Assembly: GCF_023015625.1 (NCBI RefSeq)
Contig: NZ_JALKAH010000003.1
Location: forward strand, 124,001-188,000
Source: Yoonia sp. F2084L
GTDB taxonomy: Bacteria; Pseudomonadota; Alphaproteobacteria; Rhodobacterales; Rhodobacteraceae
DNA: 64,000 nt
Reading direction: 5' to 3'
How positions within the stretch are numbered: the stretch's first letter is position 1; each line of letters starts with the position of its first letter. This document shows positions 16,904-25,780 of this stretch, piece after piece. The translations under genes and the position numbers were made by a program. A model generated the notes under the pieces. The model saw nothing but the letters and a program-made list of their open reading frames with translations. It had not been told where the DNA came from and did no database searches.

Positions 16904-18994
16904 ATGACCGGCCTTACGCTGCGCGACATTTTTCAGCCGACGATCCTGTTGGCGATGGGGCTGATTGCCGTCATTGTCATGATGATTTTGCCGATGCCAG
17001 CATGGGTATTGGACATTGGATTGGCGGCATCATTCGCCCTCGCCATTTTGATCTTTACGGTCACGTTGTTCATCGACCGACCGTTGGATTTTTCCGCCTT
17101 TCCGACGGTGCTTTTGGCTTCTTTGGTATTGCGGCTATCATTGAATGTGTCGTCGACCAAATTAATCATCGGTGAAGGGCACACAGGCACCGACGCAGCA
17201 GGCGACGTCATCGAAGGGTTTGCGATGTTCGTCATGGGCGGCAGTGTACTGCTAGGCGTCGTCGTCTTCTGTGTACTTTTGATTGTCAATTTTGTTGTCA
17301 TCAACAAAGGGGCCACCCGGATGGCGGAAGTCGGGGCGCGGTTCGCGCTTGACGCTATGCCCGGCAAACAGTTGGCGATTGATAGTGATGTAGCCGCAGG
17401 CGCGATCGACCACCTCGAAGCGAAGGCGCGCCGGGAACGGGAACAGGCTGAAACAACGTTCTTCGGTTCACTTGATGGGGCATCAAAATTCGTGAAAGGT
17501 GACGCCATTGCCGGTTTGCTTATCACGGCGCTAAACCTGATCATGGGACTGATCATCGGCATAACGGTCCATGGTATGCCAATCGGGGATGCCTTTGAAA
17601 CATATGCCATATTGACGGTTGGTGATGGCCTGGTTTCACAAATACCCGCTGTTGTGATTTCAATTGCTTCGGCATTATTGCTTGCCCGCGGCGGATCAAC
17701 AGGTGCAACAGATATTGCCTTGGTCGCACAGTTGGGCCGGCACCCAGCGGCACTTGCGACGGTAGCTCTTTTGATGGCATTGCTTGCTTTGGTGCCGGGT
17801 CTGCCGTTCATTCCGTTCTTGGTTGGCGCGCTGACATTGGGCGGCTGTTCGATGATGATGTCAACTGCGGCAAAAAAGGCGAAGTTGGCTGAGGTGGACA
17901 CCGCCCAGCCACAAGAAGATGTGCCAGCAAAAACCTCTATGGGTGACGTGCTTGATCTGGATGATATCCATGTGGAGTTTGCCCCAGATCTGGTCGATAT
18001 GGTTCTTGATCCCGGCACTGGACTGGATGCGCGGATTGCAAATATGCGCAGCCATGTCGCAACAGATTTTGGCGTCTTGCTGCCCGAAATCCGACTGACC
18101 GATAACGCGGCTTTGCCGCCGGGATGCTATGTGGTGAATGTGCAAGGGGTCGAGCAGGTGCGCGATACTTTGGTGTCCGGGCAAGTTTTGGCGCTGATGT
18201 CGGAAACGGCCGACGCGGATTTGTCTGGCGACTTGGTCAAAGAGCCGGTTTTTGGTGCACCGGCACGTTGGATTGACCCATCGCAGCAGGAAACGGCCGC
18301 ACTTGCCGGGTTGACGACCGTGCAACCGACAGAGGTCCTTGCCACGCATCTGCTTGAGATCGTAAAACGAAATTTCTCTCGCCTTTTGACCTTTAAAGCA
18401 CTGCGCCGCAGGCTGGATGAAATGGCCAATCTAAGCGATCCTGACAGGGCCGAGGCAAACAGGCGCATGCTGGATGAGCTTATCCCAGATAAGGTCCCGA
18501 TTGATGTGTTGCTGTCCGTTCTGCGGTTGCTATTGGAGGAACGGGTTTCAATCCGTAACCTGCCCCTGATAATTGAAGCGACCGCTGAGGGGCGTCAGCT
18601 TTTTCAAACGGTTGATGGCATCGCCGAGCATGTGCGTCAAAGGCTTGGCTTTCAACTTGTGGCCAATATGCGCCGTGGGGATGGGACAATTCCTTTGGTG
18701 CAATTGGCGCCGGAATGGGAAGATACGTTTACAACCTATGAAATTCGGACGGATCGGGGCAGTGGTGATGTGGCATTGCCGCCTGACAGTTTTAATCAAT
18801 TGGCCGAAGGGATCGCCGAAAAACTTGGGCAAGCTGCAGAAGCCGGGGCCTATGCAGCCGTTGTCACCTCAACCCGGCGTCGGCGATTTTTGCGGACGGT
18901 CATGGCTGCGAAGGGGATCATGAACCCGGTCCTGTCGTTCGAAGAGATCGGCATAGATGCACGCCCTGCGCTGGTCGGGTTGGTGCCAGCGTGA
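16904..18994 (+). CDS. flhA: Flagellar export gate protein FlhA
   Basis: FlhA is the large gate component of the flagellar type III secretion apparatus. The 696-aa product has about eight N-terminal membrane helices and the diagnostic cytoplasmic loop GARFALDAMPGKQLAIDSDV, followed by a C-terminal cytosolic domain (LTDNAALPPGCYVVNVQGVE, then LRLLLEERVSIRNLPLIIEA) that binds chaperone-substrate complexes. ATG at 16904 (MTGLTLRDIFQPTILL) matches the usual N-terminus; an ATG at 16814 would add 30 unusual residues. Its stop overlaps the fliR start. TTAT-N7-TTAA at 16740-16754 upstream is a weak CtrA-like match. Confidence 0.95.
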   Translation: MTGLTLRDIFQPTILLAMGLIAVIVMMILPMPAWVLDIGLAASFALAILIFTVTLFIDRPLDFSAFPTVLLASLVLRLSLNVSSTKLIIGEGHTGTDAAGDVIEGFAMFVMGGSVLLGVVVFCVLLIVNFVVINKGATRMAEVGARFALDAMPGKQLAIDSDVAAGAIDHLEAKARREREQAETTFFGSLDGASKFVKGDAIAGLLITALNLIMGLIIGITVHGMPIGDAFETYAILTVGDGLVSQIPAVVISIASALLLARGGSTGATDIALVAQLGRHPAALATVALLMALLALVPGLPFIPFLVGALTLGGCSMMMSTAAKKAKLAEVDTAQPQEDVPAKTSMGDVLDLDDIHVEFAPDLVDMVLDPGTGLDARIANMRSHVATDFGVLLPEIRLTDNAALPPGCYVVNVQGVEQVRDTLVSGQVLALMSETADADLSGDLVKEPVFGAPARWIDPSQQETAALAGLTTVQPTEVLATHLLEIVKRNFSRLLTFKALRRRLDEMANLSDPDRAEANRRMLDELIPDKVPIDVLLSVLRLLLEERVSIRNLPLIIEATAEGRQLFQTVDGIAEHVRQRLGFQLVANMRRGDGTIPLVQLAPEWEDTFTTYEIRTDRGSGDVALPPDSFNQLAEGIAEKLGQAAEAGAYAAVVTSTRRRRFLRTVMAAKGIMNPVLSFEEIGIDARPALVGLVPA

Positions 18995-19773
18995 TGGATA
19001 CGTTGTTTGATCTCATGCCTTACTCGCAATCCGTCATGTGGTCAGGTTTTGCAGTTTTTACCCGCGTTGGCGCAATAATGGCGGTATTGCCTGCATTTGG
19101 GGACCAGCCGGTGCCAACGCGGGTGCGGCTTGTGCTGGCGGTGATGTTTTCGATGATCGTCGCACCTGCCGTCGCGCCGCAAGTGGTGACCTTGCCTGAT
19201 ACAGCAATGGCCGCTGCAAAAGTGCTAGGGCCAGAGGCGTTGACGGGGTTGTTTTTCGGGATATGCCTTCGGTTTTTCATCCTGGCCTTGCAGATCGCAG
19301 GTTCAATCGCGGCGCAATCAACGTCTTTATCACAGATTTTTGGTGGGACCGCCGTTGTCGACCCGCAACCGGCAATCGGTCACGTCCTCGTCGTTGCAGG
19401 CACGGCCCTGGCCGCATTGATGGGGCTGCACGTTCAAGCCGCCAGTTACATGATCCAAAGCTATATGATCGTACCCTTTGGAAATGCGCTCGATACGCGT
19501 TTCGTCGCTGAAGTCGGCGTGCAAGAGGTCGCGCGGGCCTTTGGGCTAGGGTTCACTTTGGCTGCGCCATTTTTGATTGCGTCTTTGATTTATAATGTGG
19601 TCCTAGGCGTTATTAACCGTGCAATGCCGCAATTGATGGTGTCCTTTGTCGGCGCGCCCGCGTTGACGGCGGGTGGCCTGCTCTTGTTTTTCTTGACCGC
19701 CCCTTTGATGCTGGCACTTTGGTTTGCCGCTTTTTCTGCATTCATGGAAACACCTTTTGACGGGTGGCCATGA
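18994..19773 (+). CDS. fliR: Flagellar export protein FliR
   Basis: FliR completes the FliP-FliQ-FliR export channel. The 259-aa product is almost entirely hydrophobic, with about six predicted helices; the family pattern shows in AVFTRVGAIMAVLPAFGDQP, VRLVLAVMFSMIVAPAVAP, and ALQIAGSIAAQSTSLSQIFG. ATG at 18994 overlaps the flhA stop (TGATG), and the gene's stop overlaps the flhB ATG (ATGA). The order flhA-fliR-flhB is common in alphaproteobacteria, and these overlaps would keep the gate subunits in step. Confidence 0.94.
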   Translation: MDTLFDLMPYSQSVMWSGFAVFTRVGAIMAVLPAFGDQPVPTRVRLVLAVMFSMIVAPAVAPQVVTLPDTAMAAAKVLGPEALTGLFFGICLRFFILALQIAGSIAAQSTSLSQIFGGTAVVDPQPAIGHVLVVAGTALAALMGLHVQAASYMIQSYMIVPFGNALDTRFVAEVGVQEVARAFGLGFTLAAPFLIASLIYNVVLGVINRAMPQLMVSFVGAPALTAGGLLLFFLTAPLMLALWFAAFSAFMETPFDGWP

Positions 19774-20849
19774 GCGAGCAAGACCAGGATGAAGATAAGC
19801 AGTATGAACCAAGCCAGAAAAAGCTGGATGATGCGCGAAAAAAAGGGGAAATCGCGCGGTCTGCAGATCTAACAACAGCGGCGTCCTACGCGGGACTTTT
19901 GATTGTTATGCTGACGGTCGGGCCTGCTGCCCTTGGCGGTTTGGCGACGACCATGTCGATCATGTTAGAGCAGGCATCAGACCTGTCGCAGCTGATTTTT
20001 GCGGGGTCAGGTACGTCGCTGCATGGCGGCATTCTGCAACAAATCAGTTGGGGTATGGCCCCTTGGTTTCTTATTCCTGCGGTGTTTGCAATCGTATCTG
20101 TTACCGCACAACGTGCATTTTTGTTCACAGGCAGCAAGGTCGCACCGAAACTGAGCCGTATCTCGCCGATCTCGGGGGTGAAGAACAAATTTGGCCGCCA
20201 AGGGCTGTTTGAATTCGCAAAGAGCACGTCAAAACTGATCATCTATTGCGTTATTATGGGTTTCTTTCTGGTCGGTGAGATCGAGCGGATCATCGGCAGC
20301 ATGCATCTTCCACCGCGTTTGGTCGTCGTAGAGTTGGGTCAGATGCTAATCGTGCTGATGGGCATCGTGTTTGTGGTTGCGCTGACCTTGGGCAGCGTCG
20401 ACTTTCTTTGGCAGAGTGCGGAACATACCCGCAAAAACCGCATGAGCCGCAAGGAAATGATGGATGAATTGAAGCAGGCCGAAGGCGACCCGTTCGTCAA
20501 GCAGCAGCGCCGCCAGCGTGGACATGAGATTGCAATGAATCAGATGCTACGCGATGTGCCGACGGCCGATGTGGTGATCGTGAACCCAACGCATTATGCC
20601 GTGGCACTAAAGTGGGACAAGACTGCAGCGCAGGCCCCGATTTGTGTCGCGAAAGGGGTTGATGAAACCGCCGCAAGTATCAGAGCGCTTGCCGCTGAAC
20701 ACGGCGTGCCGTTGCATTCGGATCCACCAACCGCGCGGGCCCTGCACGCTGAGGTGTCTCTGGGGCAAGAAATTGCAACAGAGCACTATCGTGCGGTCGC
20801 CGCCGCCATCCGCTTTGCCGAAGAACTGCGCAAAAAGGCACACCGATGA
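19770..20849 (+). CDS. flhB: Flagellar export specificity switch protein FlhB
   Basis: FlhB controls the switch from rod/hook to filament export. The 359-aa product has a charged N-terminus (QYEPSQKKLDDARKKGEIAR), four membrane helices, and a cytoplasmic domain with the self-cleavage motif NPTH at residues 272-275, which is intact, so autocleavage between Asn and Pro is expected. The following HYAVALKW and APICVAKGVDETAASIRALA are typical. ATG at 19770 is chosen over a GTG at 19764 because it forms ATGA with the fliR stop. The next gene overlaps by the same arrangement. Confidence 0.95.
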   Translation: MSEQDQDEDKQYEPSQKKLDDARKKGEIARSADLTTAASYAGLLIVMLTVGPAALGGLATTMSIMLEQASDLSQLIFAGSGTSLHGGILQQISWGMAPWFLIPAVFAIVSVTAQRAFLFTGSKVAPKLSRISPISGVKNKFGRQGLFEFAKSTSKLIIYCVIMGFFLVGEIERIIGSMHLPPRLVVVELGQMLIVLMGIVFVVALTLGSVDFLWQSAEHTRKNRMSRKEMMDELKQAEGDPFVKQQRRQRGHEIAMNQMLRDVPTADVVIVNPTHYAVALKWDKTAAQAPICVAKGVDETAASIRALAAEHGVPLHSDPPTARALHAEVSLGQEIATEHYRAVAAAIRFAEELRKKAHR

Positions 20850-21244
20850 CGTCGTTGCGTGAGAAACATGAGGCACTGACAAGAATTGCTGACCTGCGGT
20901 ATCAATCCGTTCAGCTAGAGATGGCAAAGCTGTTGGAGCAGGAACGCGCGTTGCGCCGTAACCTTATGCAACTTGTGCAGCAAAAACAGACAAGGTCCGC
21001 TCAGCTTATGGCACAAGATCTTGCGTCATTGACCGCTGGCGTTGATCTGCGTTGGCATCGTTGGATTGATCAGCGACAAACCACTATCAATTTGGAACTG
21101 GCGCAGGTTCTGGCCCAACAGGCAGAAATACGGGTAAAGCTGAAAAATGCCTTTGGCAAAAGTCAGGTGGCGCAGGCCCTGTCTGCCCGGGCGGCATTGC
21201 ATGAACGCCTGATCAAAGACCGGCGGGCGCGTTACGAATCCTGA
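20846..21244 (+). CDS. FliJ-like coiled-coil flagellar protein
   Basis: This 132-aa, highly charged, all-helical protein is predicted to be coiled-coil over most of its length (VQLEMAKLLEQERALRRNLM, LAQVLAQQAEIRVKLKNAFG). FliJ is the central-stalk component of the FliI export ATPase and has this size and character. No separate fliJ is visible beside fliI in this window. Its ATG overlaps the flhB stop. The 3' end overlaps the convergent fliL-like gene by 13 nt. The FliJ assignment is by size, composition and position; sequence identity in this family is too low to be sure by eye. Confidence 0.6.
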   Translation: MTSLREKHEALTRIADLRYQSVQLEMAKLLEQERALRRNLMQLVQQKQTRSAQLMAQDLASLTAGVDLRWHRWIDQRQTTINLELAQVLAQQAEIRVKLKNAFGKSQVAQALSARAALHERLIKDRRARYES

Positions 21245-21723
21245 CGCACGATGTCGATGACCAGTACGTCGGTCACGCGGTCGCCAATCACGTCTTCGGC
21301 GGCGCGCAACAGTTCATTGCGCAGTGCCCGCATTTTGGTGCCACGCGTGAAGTTGCCAGAAAAACCACCGGTATTTGCATGATCAAACATGACCTGCAAA
21401 AATCGATCCCGAAGCTTTGGTTCTGCCGAAAAAACTGCTGTGCGGCTGCCGACGGTGACCTCAAGGTTCAGCGACATCACCACGAGGGCGGCAACTTTTC
21501 CGTCTTCAAGAACGGGAATGATAAACTGGTTGTTCAGTTTGGCGTATTCGCGCTCTTCGGTTTCTTCAACGGCTGGGGCAGCGGGTTCAGTCGGATCCTC
21601 ACCTGCTTCGACATCCGCCGCTATGTCTGCTGGGTCCGGTTCTGGTTTCAGTAGCAGGCCCGCGCCAACCCCGGAACCAACCCCGACCAACAACATGACA
21701 ATTGGTATCAAGATAGCTTTCAT
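21232..21723 (-). CDS. FliL-family protein (second paralog)
   Basis: This 163-aa single-pass membrane protein has an N-terminal helix (MKAILIPIVMLLVGVGSGVG), an acidic proline-rich linker (residues 30-55), and a periplasmic FliL-like domain: YAKLNNQFIIPVLEDGKVAA, MSLNLEVTVGSRTAVF, PKLRDRFLQVMFDHA and the ending VTDVLVIDIVRQDS. It follows flgH in the minus-strand flgB-flgH block, 21 nt away. With the fliL at 12109 the cluster has two FliL paralogs. Specialisation, for example stator versus ring or export roles, is possible, but nothing in the sequence shows it. Confidence 0.8.
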   Translation of the reverse strand: MKAILIPIVMLLVGVGSGVGAGLLLKPEPDPADIAADVEAGEDPTEPAAPAVEETEEREYAKLNNQFIIPVLEDGKVAALVVMSLNLEVTVGSRTAVFSAEPKLRDRFLQVMFDHANTGGFSGNFTRGTKMRALRNELLRAAEDVIGDRVTDVLVIDIVRQDS

Positions 21724-21744
21724 TAAGAACTCTCCGATATGAGC

Positions 21745-22488
21745 CTAGAACGGCAGCACATTTTCCAAAATCTGTTGCCCGACGCGCGGTTGCTGCATGT
21801 CGGTGATTTGACCGCGACCCCCATATGAAATGCGCGCAGATGCGATTTTGTCGTAGGTGATTTCGTTTTGGCGTGTGATGTCTTGGGGCCTGACATAGCC
21901 AGTCACGATTAGTTCACGCAGTTCGAAATTCACCCTGACCTCCTGGCGTCCAATGATGGCCAACACACCATTTGGCAGCACATCGGTGATCGTCACTGCA
22001 ACCCGCAACGTAAGCCGTTCATTCCGCCGGACAGATCCATCTCCTGAGCTGTTGCTTTGTGAATTCAGATCAACAAGGCCGGCACTGGTCGCCCCATCTG
22101 GCAGCCGCTTGTCGAGCCTTTGCGGTACGCCAAAAAGTTGCGATAGCCCCGCTTGCTGCGACCCGGATCGCGACCGGTCGGAAGAGTTTGAAATCTCTGC
22201 GCTGTCATCAATTTCGATAACAACGGTCATGATATCACCACGGGTCATTGCGCGCCGGTCCCCCAAAAGCGATCCCCGGTCGCCTGTCCAAAGCGATGCC
22301 CGCGAAGATGGCCCCAGAGCTGTTGTTGCGATCGGTGCGGGTAGGCCGGGGGTTTGCATTGCGGCGCTTTCACTATTCTGAACGACGGGTGAAAACGGCG
22401 GTGGCGTCCCGACTGGCGTACTGCTGCAGCCGGATATCGCGATCAGGCCAGCACCGGCCCAGTTTCTAAGCGGTCTATTGCACGACAT
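21745..22488 (-). CDS. flgH: Flagellar L-ring protein FlgH
   Basis: FlgH is an outer-membrane lipoprotein forming the L ring. The 247-aa product has a lipoprotein signal with lipobox ISGC (Cys21). The family core is LWTGDRGSLLGDRRAMTRGD, IMTVVIEIDDSAEISNSSDR, then GVLAIIGRQEVRVNFELREL and the ending RISYGGRGQITDMQQPRVG. The start overlaps the flgA 3' end by 14 nt. It works with FlgI (6668-7771), and FlgA, encoded next door, assists P-ring assembly. Confidence 0.95.
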   Translation of the reverse strand: MSCNRPLRNWAGAGLIAISGCSSTPVGTPPPFSPVVQNSESAAMQTPGLPAPIATTALGPSSRASLWTGDRGSLLGDRRAMTRGDIMTVVIEIDDSAEISNSSDRSRSGSQQAGLSQLFGVPQRLDKRLPDGATSAGLVDLNSQSNSSGDGSVRRNERLTLRVAVTITDVLPNGVLAIIGRQEVRVNFELRELIVTGYVRPQDITRQNEITYDKIASARISYGGRGQITDMQQPRVGQQILENVLPF

Positions 22489-22891
22489 ATGCAGCTCCGT
22501 CTGATCCGATTGTGGCAGACACAGTTGTTCGCGATGCCGTGTTCATCACCCGTATTCTGTCGCCCGGCCCGGCCCGGCCCAATGCGCGCCCTTCGGTCGA
22601 AATGATCAGGCCGTTATTGTTGTAATACAGTGGGACCAGTTGGTTGCGTTCAACCACTGCTGGGGCACCGACATTGCCCATCTGGATGGGTCGCCCCGCA
22701 AAGAGTGCGACACGCGCTTCCAGCCCGATGATTTGCGCAGGATCGCTGGCCGCGCCCGGTGTGTCGCGATTGCTGATCGTTAGATCCTCAGGTGCGATCA
22801 CCGTCAGTGCCGGTATGGTGCGCACGGCTACAACCGTGTCAGCCACCGCCGATGTGGACAGACACGTCAGCAGGGCGATCAGACGGATCAT
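22475..22891 (-). CDS. flgA: P-ring assembly chaperone FlgA
   Basis: This 138-aa protein has a Sec signal (residues 1-17, MIRLIALLTCLSTSAVA), a SAF domain with AVRTIPALTVIAPEDLTI, and a C-terminal ChapFlgA region ending LGRAGPGDRIRVMNTASRTT. It is shorter than enterobacterial FlgA (about 219 aa) because it lacks the N-terminal domain, which is usual in this order. FlgA is a periplasmic chaperone for FlgI. ATGA overlap with flgG and 14-nt overlap with flgH place it in the same transcript. Confidence 0.9.
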   Translation of the reverse strand: MIRLIALLTCLSTSAVADTVVAVRTIPALTVIAPEDLTISNRDTPGAASDPAQIIGLEARVALFAGRPIQMGNVGAPAVVERNQLVPLYYNNNGLIISTEGRALGRAGPGDRIRVMNTASRTTVSATIGSDGAAYVVQ

Positions 22892-23673
22892 CGCAGCTGC
22901 ACCATCGCGCTGAGCATTTGGTCAGCCGCTGTGATGACTTTGGAATTCAACTCATACCCGCGCTGCGCTTCGATCAGGTCTGTGACCTCGCGTACCGGAT
23001 CAACGGAACTGTCTTCTAGATATCCTTGCCGCAATACGCCAAGGCCATCTTGCCCCGGGGATGCGACGGCAGAGGGACCTGATGCTGTTGTTTCACGAAA
23101 AAGGTTTGATCCAATGGCCTCTAACCCCTTGGGGTTGGTGAACCCAGCCAATGAAAATTGTCCCAAAAGTTGCGGCTGTACTTCGTCGGCAAAGTAGCCG
23201 AAAACCTCGCCTTCGGCGTTGATTGAGATTGATCGCGTATCGCGCGGCACAGTGATGTCAGGCACAACGGGATATCCATCGGATGTTACGATCAGGCCGT
23301 CGCCGGTCAGTTTTAGGGCTCCATCGCGCGTATAGGCCGAAACCCCTGATGGCAGCGTAACCTCAAGATAGCCATCGCCCTCAATTGCGAGGTCAAGATC
23401 GCCACCGGTCGCCCCCAAAGACCCTTGGCTGAGCATCACTGAAACAGCCGTTGCGCGAACGCCAAGCCCAAGCTGAACGCCGGTAGGCAGAACAGTCCCG
23501 TCGGATGCATTAATTGTGCCTGGTCGCGCAAGTTGCTGATAGTGGAGGTCAGCGAACTCTGCCCGCCGCGCATTATAGCCCGTCGTGTTCATATTCGCGA
23601 GGTTGTTTGAGATAACCTCAACCCGCATTTGCTGGGCTGTCATGCCGGCGGCCGCTATTTTCAGTGCTCGCAT
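22888..23673 (-). CDS. flgG: Flagellar distal rod protein FlgG
   Basis: FlgG forms the distal rod. The 261-aa product begins with MRALKIAAAGMTAQQMRVEV and ISNNLANMNTTGYNARRAEF, the rod-protein signature, and carries the FlgG-typical PTGVQLGLGVRATAVSVMLS and LDLAIEGDGYLEVTLPSG. It ends VTDLIEAQRGYELNSKVITA, ADQMLSAMVQL. The length is standard (about 260 aa). It lies 12 nt after flgF and overlaps flgA. Confidence 0.96.
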   Translation of the reverse strand: MRALKIAAAGMTAQQMRVEVISNNLANMNTTGYNARRAEFADLHYQQLARPGTINASDGTVLPTGVQLGLGVRATAVSVMLSQGSLGATGGDLDLAIEGDGYLEVTLPSGVSAYTRDGALKLTGDGLIVTSDGYPVVPDITVPRDTRSISINAEGEVFGYFADEVQPQLLGQFSLAGFTNPKGLEAIGSNLFRETTASGPSAVASPGQDGLGVLRQGYLEDSSVDPVREVTDLIEAQRGYELNSKVITAADQMLSAMVQLR

Positions 23674-23685
23674 AGTGTCTGTCCC

Positions 23686-24405
23686 TTATCTGCTTCGGAT
23701 CGCTTCGATTACGCTTCTGATGCGTTCATCTTCTTTGTCGATAAAGCTTTGACCCAGTTCATAGGCGCGCTGCACCTCGATCATGCGGCTGACTTGCAGG
23801 ATGGGATCGACATTGGAGGCTTCGAGAAATCCTTGCATCATGCGGCCGTCTAGGGTGGGCTCAAACCCTCCGCGCGCATCAAATAGGACGCCGCTTTCAC
23901 GTACCATCTGGGTCGGGTCGGTTGGTAGAAACAGACCAATCTGGCCGATTGGCTGACCGCCCGCACTCATCGTGCCGTCAGGTGCGATGCCGACACGCCC
24001 CACACCTTGTGGAACAAAGACCGGTGCCCCCCCCGCATCCAAGACGCGGTTGCCATCGGCAGTCACAAGATCACCGTTTTCATTTGGCCGAAACGCGCCA
24101 GCGCGCGTCAGGCGTTGCCCGGCGGCCGTTTCAATCAGAAAGAACCCTTCACCTTCAATCGCAAGGTCAAATGCCCCGCCGGTTTGCCCCAGGCTGCCTT
24201 GGCTCATAACCGTATCGCGGACGGTTGCGGTGGCCATCGAAAGTGAATCTGCGTCAGGGCCCAATGCCTTGACATGTTCGGCAAACATCACCTTTTCCGC
24301 GCGAAACCCGTCAGTTGATGCATTGGCGATATTGTTGGCCAATACCTGCATTTCATGCATCAGCCCTGACTGTCGTGTCAGCGCCGTGTAAGATGCATTG
24401 TCCAT
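23686..24405 (-). CDS. flgF: Flagellar proximal rod protein FlgF
   Basis: This 239-aa protein has the rod signature (SGLMHEMQVLANNIANASTD, GFRAEKVMFAEHV) and the FLAIEGEGFF-like segment AFDLAIEGEGFFLIET. The C-terminus is VSRMIEVQRAYELGQSFIDK. The difference from FlgG is the N-terminus MDNASYTALTRQSGL, typical of FlgF. It sits between fliQ and flgG in the minus-strand rod/export block, 1 nt from the fliQ stop. Confidence 0.94.
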   Translation of the reverse strand: MDNASYTALTRQSGLMHEMQVLANNIANASTDGFRAEKVMFAEHVKALGPDADSLSMATATVRDTVMSQGSLGQTGGAFDLAIEGEGFFLIETAAGQRLTRAGAFRPNENGDLVTADGNRVLDAGGAPVFVPQGVGRVGIAPDGTMSAGGQPIGQIGLFLPTDPTQMVRESGVLFDARGGFEPTLDGRMMQGFLEASNVDPILQVSRMIEVQRAYELGQSFIDKEDERIRSVIEAIRSR

Positions 24406-24406
24406 C

Positions 24407-24676
24407 CTAAAAGCCCCCTGCGATAATCGGGATCAACGTATTTTGAAACAACGAAACAAGTGTTTCCGACATGAACGCCATTGTGATCCAGAAAACCCCG
24501 ATGATCGCCGCCAGTTTTGGCACGAATGTCAGTGTCATTTCCTGAATGGAGGTCAGTGCCTGAAACAGGCCCACGACCAAACCGGATGCCAACGCCACCG
24601 TCAGGATTGGGATCGAAATTACAAAGGCGACCCACAGGCTTTGGCGCAAGGTGTCGTAAAACAGGGCTTCGCTCAT
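24407..24676 (-). CDS. fliQ: Flagellar export protein FliQ
   Basis: The 89-aa product has two membrane helices (LWVAFVISIPILTVALASGL and FVPKLAAIIGVFWITMAFM) around the conserved VVGLFQALTSIQEMTLTFVP loop. This is the standard length and layout of FliQ, the small subunit of the export channel with FliP and FliR. Its ATG shares one base with the fliE stop. Confidence 0.94.
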   Translation of the reverse strand: MSEALFYDTLRQSLWVAFVISIPILTVALASGLVVGLFQALTSIQEMTLTFVPKLAAIIGVFWITMAFMSETLVSLFQNTLIPIIAGGF

Positions 24677-24957
24677 CAGACTGGCATCCGCAGGATTTCC
24701 TGATACGCCTCAACCACGCGGTCGCGAACAGTAACGGCAGTCTGCACTGCCAGTTCTGTTTGCGCCAAAGCCGCGACAAGCGCATGCGGGTCGGCCCCGG
24801 TGGTCATGGCCTGCATTGCGGCTGTTTCGCTTGCTTGCAAGGTTGCGGCAAAATCATTTGCCGCCGCTGCAAACATCCCAGTTCCGCTGGCCTGATCGGG
24901 CGCTGTTGCTGTCTTGCTAGCGGCATAATTCTGGGCAACGAGTGAGCTGATATCCAT
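24676..24957 (-). CDS. fliE: Flagellar hook-basal body protein FliE
   Basis: FliE connects the MS ring or export channel to the proximal rod. The 93-aa product has the FliE pattern: DFAATLQASETAAMQAMTTG, then DPHALVAALAQTELAVQTAV and the ending RDRVVEAYQEILRMPV. It is short but within the family range. It lies 11 nt after flgC and overlaps fliQ by 1 nt, giving the common flgB-flgC-fliE-fliQ order. Confidence 0.93.
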   Translation of the reverse strand: MDISSLVAQNYAASKTATAPDQASGTGMFAAAANDFAATLQASETAAMQAMTTGADPHALVAALAQTELAVQTAVTVRDRVVEAYQEILRMPV

Positions 24958-24968
24958 ATCTATATTCC

Positions 24969-25361
24969 TTATCTGCGAAGTAGATCCATCAAGGCCGACG
25001 ACATTTGCCGGACCTGATCAAACATTTTGAGGTTGGCCTCATAGCTGCGCTGGGCCTCGCGGGCGTCTGCGATTTCGATCAACAGGTTGACGTTTGATCC
25101 GTCATAATGCCCTGTTTCATCGGCAAGCGGATTGGCCGGGTCATAAATGCGGGTCAGTTCTGTTTGGTCCAACCGCATGCGGCCGGTTTCAACCGCGCCG
25201 GACCGACGCCCGTTTTCAACCATTTCCTGAAATGCAATCGTCTTACGCTGATAGCCAGGTGTGTCGGTGTTGGCGATGTTTTCGGAAACGTGGCGCAGCC
25301 GGTTGGCTTGCGCTTTCATCCCGCTTGTCGCGACAGACATCGCGTCACTGAAATCAGTCAT
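24969..25361 (-). CDS. flgC: Flagellar proximal rod protein FlgC
   Basis: This 130-aa rod protein has the N-terminal signature SVATSGMKAQANRLRHVSEN, IANTDTPGYQRKTIAF, and a C-terminal helix DAREAQRSYEANLKMFDQVR. The PANPLADETGHYDGSNVNLL segment is FlgC-specific. It is slightly shorter than E. coli FlgC (134 aa). It starts 9 nt after flgB. Confidence 0.95.
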   Translation of the reverse strand: MTDFSDAMSVATSGMKAQANRLRHVSENIANTDTPGYQRKTIAFQEMVENGRRSGAVETGRMRLDQTELTRIYDPANPLADETGHYDGSNVNLLIEIADAREAQRSYEANLKMFDQVRQMSSALMDLLRR

Positions 25362-25370
25362 ATGTCCCCC

Positions 25371-25757
25371 TTAATTTCTACCAAGGCTGGTGCGGATAAT
25401 GGTCATTGTGTGCCGATAAATCGTCAGCGCACGGTTGTGTTCCCGGCTGACGGCAACGGATTGCAACATCTCATCCTCGACCGAGACCGTATTGCCGTTC
25501 GGTGATGGGGTGCCGGTAGCGGTCAGATCGCGCGGGGCACTATCTGTGCCCGCAGCCATTTGCATGTGGCCGGGCCGGGTAGCCCGCATATGCGACGGGC
25601 CAGATGCATCATAGGCGTCGCGAAAAGCGGCTATGCTCTGTGCCTGAAAACCTGGCGTATCGGCGTTTGCGATATTGCGCGCAACGACCGCCTGCCGTGC
25701 GCCTGCATGGCGTGCCATCGCGGCGGCTGTTTGGAATAAATCCAAAGAATCATACAT
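25371..25757 (-). CDS. flgB: Flagellar proximal rod protein FlgB
   Basis: This 128-aa rod protein (from ATG at 25757) has ARQAVVARNIANADTPGFQA near residue 22 and ends in NRALTIYRHTMTIIRTSLGR. An in-frame start upstream would add nine residues, but GGGAGA lies about 9 nt before 25757. It is the first gene of the minus-strand rod block and is divergent from fliI, with about 60 nt between them. Confidence 0.92.
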   Translation of the reverse strand: MYDSLDLFQTAAAMARHAGARQAVVARNIANADTPGFQAQSIAAFRDAYDASGPSHMRATRPGHMQMAAGTDSAPRDLTATGTPSPNGNTVSVEDEMLQSVAVSREHNRALTIYRHTMTIIRTSLGRN

Positions 25758-25780
25758 CGGGGGTTCTCCCTCGCTTGGTT

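Noticed and set aside
16933..18018. 361-codon ORF antisense to flhA
   Set aside because: Ser/Pro/Thr-rich shadow frame opposite a well-conserved gene.
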